In this document: positions 8,407 to 18,723 of the stretch, piece by piece
Numbering within the stretch: position 1 is the first letter of the stretch
Layout of the letters: the number at the start of each line of letters is the position of its first letter
DNA from: Arthrobacter sp. MYb214
Lineage (GTDB): Bacteria > Actinomycetota > Actinomycetes > Actinomycetales > Micrococcaceae
Direction: 5' to 3'
Length of the DNA: 64,000 nucleotides
Assembly (NCBI RefSeq): GCF_002979865.1
Contig: NZ_PCPZ01000005.1
Location: 186,001 to 250,000 of the forward strand
The notes under the pieces: model-generated
The model's database searches: none
Told to the model about the DNA's origin: nothing
The model's input: the letters and a program-made list of their open reading frames with translations, nothing else
Translations under genes and position numbers: made by a program

Positions 8407-8972
8407 AAACCCTTCCCTGCGGACGCACGATAGAAGACATACTCCACAAGCTAGATGACTCACCAGACCCTCATGAGCTCGAATGCCGCTGGTGCCATCA
8501 AGAACGGCGCCACTTAAAGGACCAAACCAGAATCGTTCTGGATCAGCTTAGAAGCGAAGATTACTCTGCGGGCAGCAGAGACTTAAGTAGCAATGTTCTG
8601 AACAGGATTTCCAAACTACGACCCACGCAGAGGACTTGGGAAGCAGTCGTACGAGAAACAGGAGACGATGTGCGCATTTCCTCAAGCGAGATTATCAGCG
8701 ACATCAGGCAGCAGTTCTCGCGATCCCAAACTGCGCAATTGAACTACGCCGAAGTCAAGGCCACGGACGCGAGAATCCCCCATGTTCAGTGGCTGGTCCG
8801 ATGCACCATCAGCATGCTCAGCGAAGCAACTGTCCAGCAGATCGAGCAAGAGATCTTGGAATATGTTCAGGTCGGCCTCAGTACACGGTTGCTCGTAGAA
8901 CAATTACGAGTTGAGATAACGGTGGAAGATGTCCATGGAGAAATTCTCAGTTATACGGAAATTACACGCTGA
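8403..8972 (+). CDS. Probable sigma-associated protein with H-x3-C-x2-C motif
   Basis: A 189-residue protein translationally coupled to the sigma gene (ATGA overlap). Near the N-terminus, HELECRWCHQE gives an H-x3-C-x2-C arrangement like zinc-binding anti-sigma factors. There is no transmembrane helix. The C-terminal half (VQWLVRCTISMLSEATV, then LLVEQLRVEITVEDVHGE) resembles an Asp23-type alternating strand-helix domain. I infer an anti-sigma or co-regulator that might sense Asp23 status. The family is not firmly recognised. Confidence 0.6.
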   Translation: MKTLPCGRTIEDILHKLDDSPDPHELECRWCHQERRHLKDQTRIVLDQLRSEDYSAGSRDLSSNVLNRISKLRPTQRTWEAVVRETGDDVRISSSEIISDIRQQFSRSQTAQLNYAEVKATDARIPHVQWLVRCTISMLSEATVQQIEQEILEYVQVGLSTRLLVEQLRVEITVEDVHGEILSYTEITR

Positions 8973-9308
8973 TTCCCTCGGCCCAAAGGTAGACCGCGGA
9001 TCCTAATATAGCTGCCCCCGATGTTACGTCTCAGTGCCCGACAAGCAGCGCTTCGGCCGAAGCGCAAAAGTTCACCTATCCGGCGAATCATCAGGAGAGT
9101 TTCTTCGATGGCGCTGTAGAAAGTGGATCGCGCGGGACACACGAAATCGCCAACGAGCTGAGCCAGGGCTATCTGGTAAATGCGACCACTTATCTTGACA
9201 CCGGAACTAGATCAGGCTGATGTCTGCATAGCTATAGAGAACCCAGCTGAATTAGTTTCGGCGTAAGGCTAACCCCGTAGAGCGGGACGTTACCCGAAGC
9301 TTCGTTAT
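8973..9308. other. Intergenic region with a start-less open frame
   Basis: Between the sigma-associated gene and the GNAT gene. A plus-strand frame from about 8993 to 9219 is open (containing AEAQKFTYPANHQESFFDG and HEIANELSQGYLVNATTYLD) but has no ATG, GTG or TTG start and a stop just before it. It may be a gene remnant. Confidence 0.35.
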
Positions 9309-10082
9309 GTGCGGCAGAAGCAAATTGAGTATTTACTGCTTTACAGAACTCCAATTGAATCGTCCCGGGTTTTATGCCGTTTTCTATTGAGAGAATGGAA
9401 AGCATGCCCAAGCAGTACGCCCCTGAAGTCTAGGTACGCGCAGTCACCAGGGGGTGAGGACCGCGTTTATCGCGAGAAGAACGATAGCTCGGTACTCATG
9501 TTCGTTTCATTATTTGGCACCGGGGTTTTGGTTGCTCCTTCATGGGCGTTAGAAGCTGGCAGAGAGCTACCCGATTCTGAACTGGCCAGCCACGCGAAAC
9601 TTTTGGAACTCAGCACTCCCTATGGTGGGCGGGCTCTGGGGGTGGCGAAGCTGTACTTCAGTGATTCAGCTCCATCATTGCCAAACCCAAACCCAAACGC
9701 CGAGCTGAGCCGTGCACGAACGGACGCTGTTGATCTAGAAACAGCCTGCCCAGACGAGGACACCGCGGAAGTCGGATTGAGTGAGATGGAGAATACCTTC
9801 ATATTGCTCAGCGAATCAGAACGTGATTCGCTTCCTGTGGCGGGTGCTGGCTATGACGTGTGGGAAGAAAAGCTGGCCCACCTCGGCGCGCTCGTAGCAC
9901 CTACCAATCGTCGAAGTGGACTCGGTTTTCAATCTGTCGCTTTTGCTCAGAAGCATGCAATGGACGCCGGCCTGAGTCCTCAATGGCGCGTGCACGTTGA
10001 TAATGCAGCGTCAATCAGAACGGCGCTGCGCGCCGGGTTTAAGTATGCGGGGACCCAAACCCCCGTAATTCTCAAGAACTAG
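9309..10082 (+). CDS. GNAT-family N-acetyltransferase-like protein
   Basis: A 257-residue frame. The C-terminal half is a recognisable GNAT core: VAGAGYDVWEEKLAHLGALV, then the acetyl-CoA binding region APTNRRSGLGFQSVAFAQKH and a final QWRVHVDNAASIRTALRAGF strand-helix. The N-terminal half (FGTGVLVAPSWALEAGRELP, LLELSTPYGGRALG) matches the extra N-terminal domain of some actinobacterial GNAT proteins. The start is uncertain: GTG 9309 has no clear ribosome-binding site, and the first 40 residues look poorly conserved, so the N-terminus may be degraded. Substrate unknown. Confidence 0.65.
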   Translation: MRQKQIEYLLLYRTPIESSRVLCRFLLREWKACPSSTPLKSRYAQSPGGEDRVYREKNDSSVLMFVSLFGTGVLVAPSWALEAGRELPDSELASHAKLLELSTPYGGRALGVAKLYFSDSAPSLPNPNPNAELSRARTDAVDLETACPDEDTAEVGLSEMENTFILLSESERDSLPVAGAGYDVWEEKLAHLGALVAPTNRRSGLGFQSVAFAQKHAMDAGLSPQWRVHVDNAASIRTALRAGFKYAGTQTPVILKN

Positions 10083-10096
10083 CGCAGCTCCTATGT

Positions 10097-11290
10097 TCAG
10101 TGGGCGGTGCGTTTGAAAGCGATGGCAGCCAGAGCTGCGGCCTGAACTGCGAGCACCGCGTCATCAAAGACGACACGTGGCGAGTGATTCCACTCTGCTT
10201 CCGACGCGCTCAATTCCGGTGGAGTGGCCAGTAACGCGATGAATGTGCCGGGAACTTCATCGAGCACAAAAGCGAAATCCTCAGATCCCATCATTGGTGA
10301 TGGCATGATCGCCACACGCTGTTCACCGTAGATTTCGCGCATCGTTTCCAGTGCCGCTTCGGACTCAATCGGATCGTTCACGGTCACCGGGTAGAGCGTT
10401 TCAAAACTCACGTCTGCGGTGAGCTCATGGGCTGCTGCCACACCATTGATGACACGTGGCAGGCTTTCCTCCAAAACAGCCAGCGATTCGTGGGACATGG
10501 TGCGGATAGTGGCCGCCAGCTCGACACTTTCCGGGATGACGTTGATTGCACCGTCTCCGGTGGACAGTCGGGTGATCGAGAGGACCACCGGGTCGAAGGC
10601 ATTGAACCGTCGAGTCACGAAGCTCAGCAGGGCCAGGACGAGCTCGGCCGCGGCAGGAACTGGATCCAAGGTGTGGTGGGGTTGTGAGCCATGTCCGCCG
10701 CGCCCTTTCAGCTTCACGGTTAGCTGATTTGATCCAGCAGCTACGGGGCCGCTTCGTGTTGCAAAGACTCCTCGCGGGCCGGGGCCCACATGGATCGCGT
10801 AGGCGGCAACTGGAGGTTCTCCGGCTGCGGAGAGCAGTCCCTCTTCGAGCATGATCTTGGCGCCGCTGTGGCCTTCTTCGCCTGGCTGGAACATGAAGAT
10901 GACCGAGCCACGAAGTTCACTTTGGCGAGATGACAGCAACTTAGCTGCGCCAACTAGTCCTGCAGTATGCAGATCATGGCCGCAGGCCTGCATGTTGCCG
11001 TTGGCAGAGGCAAAGTCCAGATTGGTTTCTTCGGTGATCGGCAATGCGTCCATGTCGCCACGAAGCAACACCGTCGGGCCGGGCCGTTCTCCTCGAAGTA
11101 CTGCGGTGACCGAGCTGGTGCGCGTGCCGGTGGTGATTTCCAATGGCAGCCCTCCGAGCGCGTCGAGCACCTTTTGCTGGGTGCGGGGCAGATCGAGCCC
11201 GAGTTCGGGGTCCGCATGCAACGCGCGGCGCAGTTTAATCAGTTCGGGAAGTATGGTTTGCGCATCAGCAGTAAAGTCGGCAGTGGTCAT
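10097..11290 (-). CDS. M20 family amidohydrolase (hippurate/IAA-amino acid hydrolase type)
   Basis: A 397-residue metallopeptidase-like amidohydrolase. Metal-binding features include LLRGDMDALPITEET, the MQACGHDLHTAGLVGAAKLL motif and QPGEEGHSGAKIMLEEGLL. The dimerisation domain carries GRGGHGSQPHHTLDP, and MGSEDFAFVLDEVPG supplies a late metal ligand. Such enzymes cleave N-acyl amino acids in the cytoplasm. The gene is monocistronic and converges on the GNAT gene. The exact substrate is not readable. Confidence 0.9.
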   Translation of the reverse strand: MTTADFTADAQTILPELIKLRRALHADPELGLDLPRTQQKVLDALGGLPLEITTGTRTSSVTAVLRGERPGPTVLLRGDMDALPITEETNLDFASANGNMQACGHDLHTAGLVGAAKLLSSRQSELRGSVIFMFQPGEEGHSGAKIMLEEGLLSAAGEPPVAAYAIHVGPGPRGVFATRSGPVAAGSNQLTVKLKGRGGHGSQPHHTLDPVPAAAELVLALLSFVTRRFNAFDPVVLSITRLSTGDGAINVIPESVELAATIRTMSHESLAVLEESLPRVINGVAAAHELTADVSFETLYPVTVNDPIESEAALETMREIYGEQRVAIMPSPMMGSEDFAFVLDEVPGTFIALLATPPELSASEAEWNHSPRVVFDDAVLAVQAAALAAIAFKRTAH

Positions 11291-11492
11291 GAATCAGCCT
11301 TTCGTAGGCGTCGTCGACGGACGGGCAGGGCGCCTCAGGATGCGAAGAGTTGACTATGCTGATTATTCAAAATTTAAGTATTCACTAATCAAAGCGTTTA
11401 TTCCGAACGATTTGAATGTTATTAGCACGCGAGTGAGTATACGCCTCGCAGTTGTGCCATCGTCAAGTTGCCAAGACGCTTTTTGCTGCATC

Positions 11493-12452
11493 TCACAACT
11501 TTCCAGATTGAGAGGAAAAATTGAACGACCATAAGTCGAGCAGTTTCCGCAGTTCCCTCGGATACACCTCGCTGACCCTGGCCTCGCTCATCGCAAGGCC
11601 GAACGCCGCCCAGCGCAGATCCATATTCTCGGTGCGCACGAGGCAGCTGTTCTCACCGATCTGCTGGATCTGGAACCAGCGGCCAATGAGCGGCTCCAGC
11701 TTTTCGGCGCTTGCCTGAATCCGAGCGCTCACTTCTGGTTGCCCGCTGCCGCGCAATCCTACGCGCACAAAGGCCGCCGCATCGCCACCTGGCACTTCAC
11801 GCGGCGCAAACCGCAATGCCCTGGGTGAGGGGTTCAATGCGCGATCCACCCGGAAACTGCGCCAGTCATCGCGGTCCAGATCAAAGGCCACCAGATAGTA
11901 GCGGTTTCCCACGTTCACTAGCTGGACCGGTTCTACGCGGCGCGAGGTTTCTGCTGACTTGGCATCCTTGTAGTCGAAGGCGATTCGTTCATGATCGCGG
12001 CACGCCTGGGCCAATGCCACCAGTACCGCCGGATCCACCGGATCCGTTGCGGAGGACTGGGAATTGAGCGGGACAGTGCTCGCGGTCAGCGCCTGCGCCC
12101 GCTTCCTCAATCTGGCTGGCAGCACGGGCACAACTTTTCCCATGGCCCGCAACGCGGCCTCGGCCAGCGCAGAAGAACCGCTGTGCACGGTGGATTGCAA
12201 TGAGACTACCAGCGCGACGGCTTCCTCATCGTCGAGCACCAAGGGAGGCAGCGCGGTGCCGGAGGCCAGCTGGTAGCCGCCGCCCACGCCGCGATCAGCC
12301 TGCACCGGATAACCGAGATCGCGCAGCCTGTCGATGTCCCGGCGAACGGTGCGCAGGCTGACATCCAGGCGTTCGGCGAGCTCGTCTCCTGACCAATAGC
12401 GATGGGTCTGCAGCAGCGAGAGCAGGCGCAAGAATCTGGTGCTGGTACTCAT
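11493..12452 (-). CDS. HTH-WYL transcriptional regulator (YafY type)
   Basis: A 319-residue regulator. The N-terminal winged helix (RFLRLLSLLQTHRYWSGDEL, then VSLRTVRRDIDRLRDLGYPV) is followed by a WYL ligand-sensing domain containing RIAFDYKDAKSAETSRRVEP and NRYYLVAFDLDRDDWRSFRV. ATG 12452 is taken instead of the longer frame because the family starts with this MSTSTRFL-like sequence. It is divergent from the DinB gene, a common pairing that suggests it controls that neighbour. Confidence 0.88.
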   Translation of the reverse strand: MSTSTRFLRLLSLLQTHRYWSGDELAERLDVSLRTVRRDIDRLRDLGYPVQADRGVGGGYQLASGTALPPLVLDDEEAVALVVSLQSTVHSGSSALAEAALRAMGKVVPVLPARLRKRAQALTASTVPLNSQSSATDPVDPAVLVALAQACRDHERIAFDYKDAKSAETSRRVEPVQLVNVGNRYYLVAFDLDRDDWRSFRVDRALNPSPRALRFAPREVPGGDAAAFVRVGLRGSGQPEVSARIQASAEKLEPLIGRWFQIQQIGENSCLVRTENMDLRWAAFGLAMSEARVSEVYPRELRKLLDLWSFNFSSQSGKL

Positions 12453-12556
12453 GCAACAAGTCTGCCTTGATTTAGGACAAAAACTGGCACTTTTCACTTC
12501 TACTCTGGTTACTACCAGCTGGAAATACCGGCTGCAGCTTATGCCAGGAGGCAATC

Positions 12557-13102
12557 ATGAGCACCATGTCCATCACCAACACCACCCTCACCGGGGAACG
12601 CGCGGACCTGCTCCAGGCTCTGGCCAACGCGAGGCATTTCCTGCGTTTCACTGTCCAGGGCCTGAACGACGAGCAGGCATCGCAACGCACCACGGTGAGC
12701 GAGCTGACCCTCGGCGGGTTGATCAAGCACGTGACCGCGGTCGAAAAGCAGTGGCAGGGATTCATCGTCATGGGCCGGGCGGCCATGGCCTGGGACGGAG
12801 CGGATTTCAGCCAGATGCCGCCCGAGGCGGTCGAAGCCTTCCTCAATGAATTCCGCATGCAAGACGGAGAAAGCCTGGAAGAGCTGCTGGAGAACTACGC
12901 GCAGATTGCCGACCGCACCGACGCGCTGCTGGCAGAGGTGGACCTGGATACCGTGCATGAGCTGCCCTCGGCCCCGTGGTTCACCGACAAGCAGTGGTCG
13001 GTGCGCCGCGCCTTGCTGCACATCATTGCCGAGACCACCCAGCATTCGGGGCATGCGGACATCATCCGCGAATCCCTGGACGGGCAGAAATCGATGGGCT
13101 AG
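12557..13102 (+). CDS. DinB/DUF664 family protein
   Basis: A 181-residue four-helix-bundle protein of the DinB/YfiT superfamily. It has the early [18 protein letters not shown] helix, [16 protein letters not shown] with the first metal-binding His, and the C-terminal [20 protein letters not shown] with a His-x3-His-like arrangement. Members are often thiol-dependent transferases (mycothiol or bacillithiol); activity here is unproven. It lies divergent from a WYL regulator and its end overlaps the moaA gene end by 4 bp. Confidence 0.85.
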   Translation: MSTMSITNTTLTGERADLLQALANARHFLRFTVQGLNDEQASQRTTVSELTLGGLIKHVTAVEKQWQGFIVMGRAAMAWDGADFSQMPPEAVEAFLNEFRMQDGESLEELLENYAQIADRTDALLAEVDLDTVHELPSAPWFTDKQWSVRRALLHIIAETTQHSGHADIIRESLDGQKSMG

Positions 13103-14139
13103 CCCCCGATGTAGGACATCTCGATGCGCTTGCGGTTGCCTGGGGTCAGCGCGGCGCGCAGCTCCGAGTAGTTGTCATCGCGCTTGCGCCAGTGCCCGGT
13201 CAGTGCCTTGGCAAGATCCTCATCGCTGATCCCGTCGCGCATGAGCTGGCGCAGGTCGTAGCCGGAGCCGGCGAACAGGCAGGTGTAGAGCTGGCCTTCG
13301 GCCGAGACCCGGGCGCGCGAGCAGTTGCCGCAGAAGGCGTTGGTGACGCTGGAGATCACACCGATCTCTCCGGCGCCGTCCTTGTAGCGCCAGCGGTTGG
13401 CCGTTTCACCCGGTTCGGTTTTAGTCACCGGTTCCAGCGCCCAGCACTTATTGACCATGGCCACGACCTCGGAGGAGGGCAGCACCTCATCCAGCTTCCA
13501 GCCGTTGGTGGTGCCCACATCCATGTATTCGATGAAGCGCAGGATCGCCCCAGTGCCGCGGAAGTGCTCGGCCAGCGACAGGATCTCCGAGTCATTGACC
13601 CCGCGCTTGACCACGGTATTGATCTTCACCGGGCCCAGGCCCACTTCACGGGCCACGTCGATGGCGTGCAGTACCCGGGAGACCGGGAAGTCCACGTCGT
13701 TGATGGCCTTGAACTTCTCGTCATCCAAGGAATCCAGGGATATGGTCACGCGGTTCAGCCCGGCTTCCTTCAACGCAGGTGCGAGCACCGGCAGCGCCGA
13801 CCCGTTGGTGGTCATTGCCAGATCCACCGGCTGGCCCTCGGGGGTGCGCAGCTTGGCGAGCATGCCCACCAGGTCCACGATGCCACGGCGCAGCAGCGGC
13901 TCGCCGCCGGTCAACCGCAGCTTGGTGACCCCCAGCGAAACGCTGACGCGGGCCAGCCGCTCGATCTCCTCGAAGCTGAGCAGCTCGGAGCGCTCGCGGA
14001 AAACGAAGTCGCGGCCGAAGATCTCCTTGGGCATGCAGTAGACGCAGCGGAAATTGCAGCGGTCTGTCACCGAAATCCGCAGGTCATGCAGGGGCCGTCC
14101 ACGGGCATCGCCCAGGGTGCCGGCCGCTTGTGCTTTCAT
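13099..14139 (-). CDS. moaA: GTP 3',8-cyclase MoaA
   Basis: A 346-residue radical-SAM enzyme performing the first step of molybdenum cofactor synthesis (GTP to 3',8-cH2GTP). The N-terminal cluster motif CNFRCVYC gives Cys 28, 32 and 35. [14 protein letters not shown] follows. The C-terminal second-cluster cysteines lie in [12 protein letters not shown] and LYTCLFAG. The chain ends in the conserved Gly-Gly. ATG 14139 follows a GGAG box; the upstream extension of 8 residues is unlikely. It is divergent from modABC-moeA-mobA. Confidence 0.95.
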   Translation of the reverse strand: MKAQAAGTLGDARGRPLHDLRISVTDRCNFRCVYCMPKEIFGRDFVFRERSELLSFEEIERLARVSVSLGVTKLRLTGGEPLLRRGIVDLVGMLAKLRTPEGQPVDLAMTTNGSALPVLAPALKEAGLNRVTISLDSLDDEKFKAINDVDFPVSRVLHAIDVAREVGLGPVKINTVVKRGVNDSEILSLAEHFRGTGAILRFIEYMDVGTTNGWKLDEVLPSSEVVAMVNKCWALEPVTKTEPGETANRWRYKDGAGEIGVISSVTNAFCGNCSRARVSAEGQLYTCLFAGSGYDLRQLMRDGISDEDLAKALTGHWRKRDDNYSELRAALTPGNRKRIEMSYIGG

Positions 14140-14276
14140 ACACTCCACAGTAGCCCCCGGCACCGTTGCGTGGAAGACGGTTAACCTGAAAGTAACAAAT
14201 CAAGTACGCAAAATGGATCGGCCCCGGTTGGCTCGACGGTAGCATTGGCACCAGCCCCCGATTTCAAGGAGATCCC

Positions 14277-15048
14277 ATGCAGCACCGCCCGTTTCCACGG
14301 TTCCGAGCCCTTGCCGGGCTCGCGGCGACCGTGCTGGCTTTGGCGGGCTGTTCGGCCAGCGGCTCTTCCGATCAGGCCGCGTCCGAACCCATCACCATCT
14401 CCGCGGCAGCCTCCTTGCAGAGCGCCTTCGAACAGATCTCCGAGGAGTTTACCGCAGAACATCCGGAGGTGCAGATTGCCGGCATCTCCTATGACGGCTC
14501 TTCGACCCTGGCCACGCAGATCCTTGAAGGCTCAAACGTGGATGTCTTCGCCTCGGCAGATGAACGCAACATGCTGGAGGTGACCGAGGCCGGGTTCGGC
14601 CACGAGCCGGTGATCTTCGCCAGCAACACCATGGTGATCGCGGTGCCGCAGGAGAACCCGGCGGATATCGATTCGCTGGAAGACCTTGCCGGGGCCACCA
14701 CGGTGCTGTGCGCGCAGCAGGTGCCGTGCGGCTCGGCCTCACGCCAGCTGCTCCAGGCCCAGGGCGTCGAAGTGGTCCCGGCCAGCGAGGAGCAGAATGT
14801 CACCGCGGTGCTGCAGAAGGTGGCCGCCGGCGAAGCGGATGCCGGACTGGTCTACGCCACCGATGTGCTGGGTGACGAAAACGTCGCCGCGATCGTTCCG
14901 GAAGGAGCCGACGAGGTCGTGAACACCTATCCGATCGCCACGCTGGGCCAGAACCCCGGCGCGCAGGCGTTCGTGGACTTCGTGATCAGCGAGCGCGGCC
15001 AGGAAATCCTGGCAGAGCACGGTTTCGGCACCGGGGCTGCGCAGGCCA

Positions 15049-15056
<8 letters not shown>
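14277..15056 (+). CDS. modA: Molybdate ABC transporter substrate-binding lipoprotein ModA
   Basis: A 259-residue lipoprotein: signal peptide with lipobox LALAGC (Cys 25), then the periplasmic-binding-protein fold with ITISAAASLQSAFEQISEEF and FASADERNMLEV. The Ser residues after ITISAAAS and GSSTLATQ suit oxyanion binding. It captures molybdate (or tungstate) outside the cell for ModBC. ATG 14277 follows a plausible AAGGAGATCCC box. It overlaps modB by 8 bp, so the four genes downstream form one operon. Confidence 0.93.
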
Positions 15057-15851
<795 letters not shown>

Positions 15852-15855
<4 letters not shown>

Positions 15856-16604
15856 CATTGAAGGTTGCGCTGCGCGTGCCGCGCACCGGATTCGACGTGG
15901 CCGTTGAATTCGAAGTGCCTGCCGGCACCACGCTGGCGATGATGGGCCCTAGCGGCTCGGGCAAGTCGACCATTGTGCATGCGATTGCCGGGATCCAGAA
16001 GATTGCCGAGGGGCGCATCGAGCTTTCCGGTTCCCTGCTGGCTGACGCGAAGCAGCACCGCCCGCCGCACCTGCGCGAGGTGGGCCTGCTGGGCCAAGAC
16101 CCGCACCTGTTCCCGCACCTGGATGCGCTGAAGAATATCGCCTTTGGCGCCCGGGCCGGGGGACTGGACAAGGCTGCCGCCAAGGCCGTGGCCGCCGAAT
16201 GGATCGGGCGGCTGGGACTGGAAGAAATCGCCACCCACCGGCCCGAGGCCCTCTCCGGCGGGCAGCGCCAACGCATTGCGCTGGCCCGGGCCTTGGCCGC
16301 CCAGCCCAAGATCCTGCTGATCGACGAGCCCTTCGCCTCGCTGGATGTCGAAGCCGCCATGGACATGCGCGCATTGGTGCGCGAAGAGCTGGAACGCACC
16401 GCGACCAGCGCCATCGTCGTCTCGCATTCGGCCGCCGACACCTTGGCGCTCGCCGATGACCTGCTGGTGCTGGAACGGGGAAGCATCATTGCGCAGGGAA
16501 CCGTCGAGCAGGTCTTCGCCGATCCGGCCAACCGTTTTGTGCGCGCGGTGGTGGCTACCTTGCCAGCGCAGCACCCCAGGAGCATCCAGGGAGAGCAGCC
16601 ATGA
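15852..16604 (+). CDS. modC: Molybdate ABC transporter ATP-binding protein ModC (short form)
   Basis: A 250-residue ATPase starting at ATG 15852, which overlaps the modB stop. Walker A GPSGSGKST is at residues 32-40, the signature is LSGGQRQRIALARAL, and Walker B is ILLIDEPFASLD. It lacks the C-terminal TOBE (molybdate-sensing) domain of the longer ModC proteins, so it ends soon after the ATPase core. It powers uptake through ModB. A much longer frame opening at 15246 is the modB coding strand read out of frame. Confidence 0.92.
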
Positions 16605-17848
16605 GCACCGTCAATGAACCCGTGGAACTTGAAGTGCACCGCGCGCGGCTGCTGTCGCAGGTCGTGCCGTTGGCCCCGCAGCAGATCGAGGTGGCAGGCG
16701 GTTTCGCCCTCCTGCACGGCGCGGTGCTGGCCGAGGATGCCACCTCCACGCACCCGTTGCCGCTGTGGGACAACTCGGCGATGGACGGCTATGCGGTGCG
16801 CTCCGAGGATACCGCTGAGGCGCCAATTGCCCTGGAAGTCGTCGGCGAAGTGCCCGCGGGCAGCGGCTGGGACCCGAAGCTGGAACCGGGCCAGTGCGTG
16901 AAGATCATGACCGGTGCTCCGATCCCGACGGATGCCGATGCCGTGGTGCGCATCGAGGACACTTCAGCCGCTGCAGATGGCTGGGATGCCGCCACCGTGC
17001 AGATCCATGGGCCGGTGCCAGCAGGCAAGGACATCCGCCGCAGCGGCGAGGACAAGGCCGCCGGTGACCTGGTGGCCTATGCCGGCGAGCAGCTCACCGC
17101 GGCCCGTCTTTCCGCCTTGGCGGCAGCCGGTGCCAGCAAGCTGTCGGTGCGCACACGGCCCAAGGTGGCCGTGCTGGTCACCGGGGCGGAATTGCTTGCG
17201 CCCGGTGAACGGCTCTCGCGCGGGCAAATCCCGGAAACCAATTCGCTGCTCATGGCAGGGCTCCTGGCTGAATCCGGCATACAGGCAGCTACCGTGGTGC
17301 ACTGCGTGGATGACACTCAAGCGGTCCGCGAACAGCTGGAGGTGCTCGGCTCCACGCATGATGCCATCCTGAGCACTGGGGGAGTAGGCCCCGGCGCCTA
17401 CGATGTGATGCGCCAGGTGCTGGAAGCCGAACCGGCAGTGCAGGCGGCCCGGGTGAAGATCCGCCCCGGCCAGCCGCAATGCGCGGGCCGTTTGGAGGCC
17501 GGTGCGATGGTCTTCGCCTTGCCCGGCAACCCGGTCAGCGCAGCAGTCAGCTTCGAGCTGTTCGTGCGCCCGTGCCTGCGGGCCATGCAAGGCCACCGCG
17601 AGGTGCTGCGCCCGACTTTGCGCGCCATCGCCGCGGTGGGATGGAAAGCCGCGGCCGGACGCATGCAGGTCATCCCGGTAGTCTTCGAGCCTGGGGAGCA
17701 ACTGCGGTGCGCCCCGGCGGTTCACGCCAGCAGCATTTCCCACTCGGTGGGCGGGTTCGGCGCTGCCCAGGGCTACGCGCTGGTCCCGGCTGGCGTCAAC
17801 CAGATCCACCCCGGCGATGAAGTCGAGGTACTGGGGATGATCCCATGA
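16601..17848 (+). CDS. moeA: Molybdopterin molybdotransferase MoeA
   Basis: A 415-residue enzyme that inserts molybdate into adenylated molybdopterin. Key regions are PLWDNSAMDGYAVRSEDT, GQCVKIMTGAPIPTDADAVV, the MoCF-biosynthesis domain core VTGAELLAPGE and LSTGGVGPGAYD, and a late ALPGNPVSAAVSFELFV. The order subdomain III, then IV, is typical. It overlaps modC and mobA by 4 bp (ATGA-type), so synthesis is coupled to uptake. Confidence 0.94.
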   Translation: MSTVNEPVELEVHRARLLSQVVPLAPQQIEVAGGFALLHGAVLAEDATSTHPLPLWDNSAMDGYAVRSEDTAEAPIALEVVGEVPAGSGWDPKLEPGQCVKIMTGAPIPTDADAVVRIEDTSAAADGWDAATVQIHGPVPAGKDIRRSGEDKAAGDLVAYAGEQLTAARLSALAAAGASKLSVRTRPKVAVLVTGAELLAPGERLSRGQIPETNSLLMAGLLAESGIQAATVVHCVDDTQAVREQLEVLGSTHDAILSTGGVGPGAYDVMRQVLEAEPAVQAARVKIRPGQPQCAGRLEAGAMVFALPGNPVSAAVSFELFVRPCLRAMQGHREVLRPTLRAIAAVGWKAAAGRMQVIPVVFEPGEQLRCAPAVHASSISHSVGGFGAAQGYALVPAGVNQIHPGDEVEVLGMIP

Positions 17849-18723
17849 GCACGCGGCAGCTCGCCAACTTCAATGCCCTGGTGCTCGCCGGCGGCAGGGG
17901 CTCTCGGCTGGGCGGCGAAGGCAAAGCCGAAATAGAGCTGCACGGACAGCGCCTGGTTGACCGCGTGGTCGCCGCGGCCCGCACAACCGGCGCACTACGC
18001 GTCGTAGTGGTCGGCCCGGATTCCGCTGGTGCCAAGGCCGATTCCGTTCTCCGGGAGGATCCGCCATTCGCTGGTCCCTTGGCAGGCATCGCTGCCGGGC
18101 TTGCAGAACTAGCTGCCAGCGCAGGCAGTGAATGGACCATGGTTCTGGCCTGCGACCTGCAACGGCCGGTCGCGGTGGCCACTGCGTTGATCAACGACTT
18201 TGGGCAACGCGCAGCCGATGGCTTGCTGCTGGTTGACGCGCAAGGCCACACCCAATGGCTGGCTGGAATCTATCGCACCTCGGCACTGGCTTCGGTCTGC
18301 GCAGAGCTGGGCGGGAACCTGGTCAATGCCCCGGTGCGCCGAGCCTTGAATCAGCTGCAGCTGGCGCGGGTACCGGTGGATGATGAAACCAGCAGCGACA
18401 TTGATACCCCGCAGGCACTGGAAAGCGCCCGCCAGAATGAAAGGAAAGCCATGGCACAGCATCTGCCACCCGAAGCACTGAACGATTGGCTGGAAGCAGC
18501 CGCCAAGGAATTGGGTCTGGACTCCGGCGAAGTGGATATCGCTACCGTGCTTGATGTTGCCAAGCATGTAGCTCACGAGGTGGCCCGACCAGCAGCACCC
18601 CTGAGTACCTTCCTGCTCGGACTTGCGCTGGGCAGCGTCAAGGGAGACTTGTCCGGGCTGTCGGAGCAGCTGGTTTCCCGGGCGCATCGATGGGCCGACG
18701 AGCATCCGGAGGGCGTTGCATAA
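17845..18723 (+). CDS. MobA-like nucleotidyltransferase fused to a DUF6457 domain
   Basis: A 292-residue two-part protein. Residues 1 to about 195 form a MobA/NTP-transferase fold (ALVLAGGRGSRLGGEGKAEI, then DPPFAGPLAGIAAGL), predicted to attach a guanosine moiety to molybdopterin. From about residue 205 (HLPPEALNDWLEAAAKELGL onward) it carries a DUF6457 helical domain, which in many actinobacteria is a separate small gene beside molybdoenzyme genes. This is the last gene of the modABC-moeA operon. The activity is inferred from the family and the neighbours. Confidence 0.88.
   Translation: MSTRQLANFNALVLAGGRGSRLGGEGKAEIELHGQRLVDRVVAAARTTGALRVVVVGPDSAGAKADSVLREDPPFAGPLAGIAAGLAELAASAGSEWTMVLACDLQRPVAVATALINDFGQRAADGLLLVDAQGHTQWLAGIYRTSALASVCAELGGNLVNAPVRRALNQLQLARVPVDDETSSDIDTPQALESARQNERKAMAQHLPPEALNDWLEAAAKELGLDSGEVDIATVLDVAKHVAHEVARPAAPLSTFLLGLALGSVKGDLSGLSEQLVSRAHRWADEHPEGVA

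Noticed and set aside
12976-14184. A 402-codon plus-strand frame opposite moaA
   Set aside because: It is the complement of moaA, whose radical-SAM cysteines are intact.
14164-14276. Possible molybdenum cofactor riboswitch before modA
   Set aside because: The 113-bp gap is shared with divergent moaA, and I see no conserved stem set of that riboswitch.
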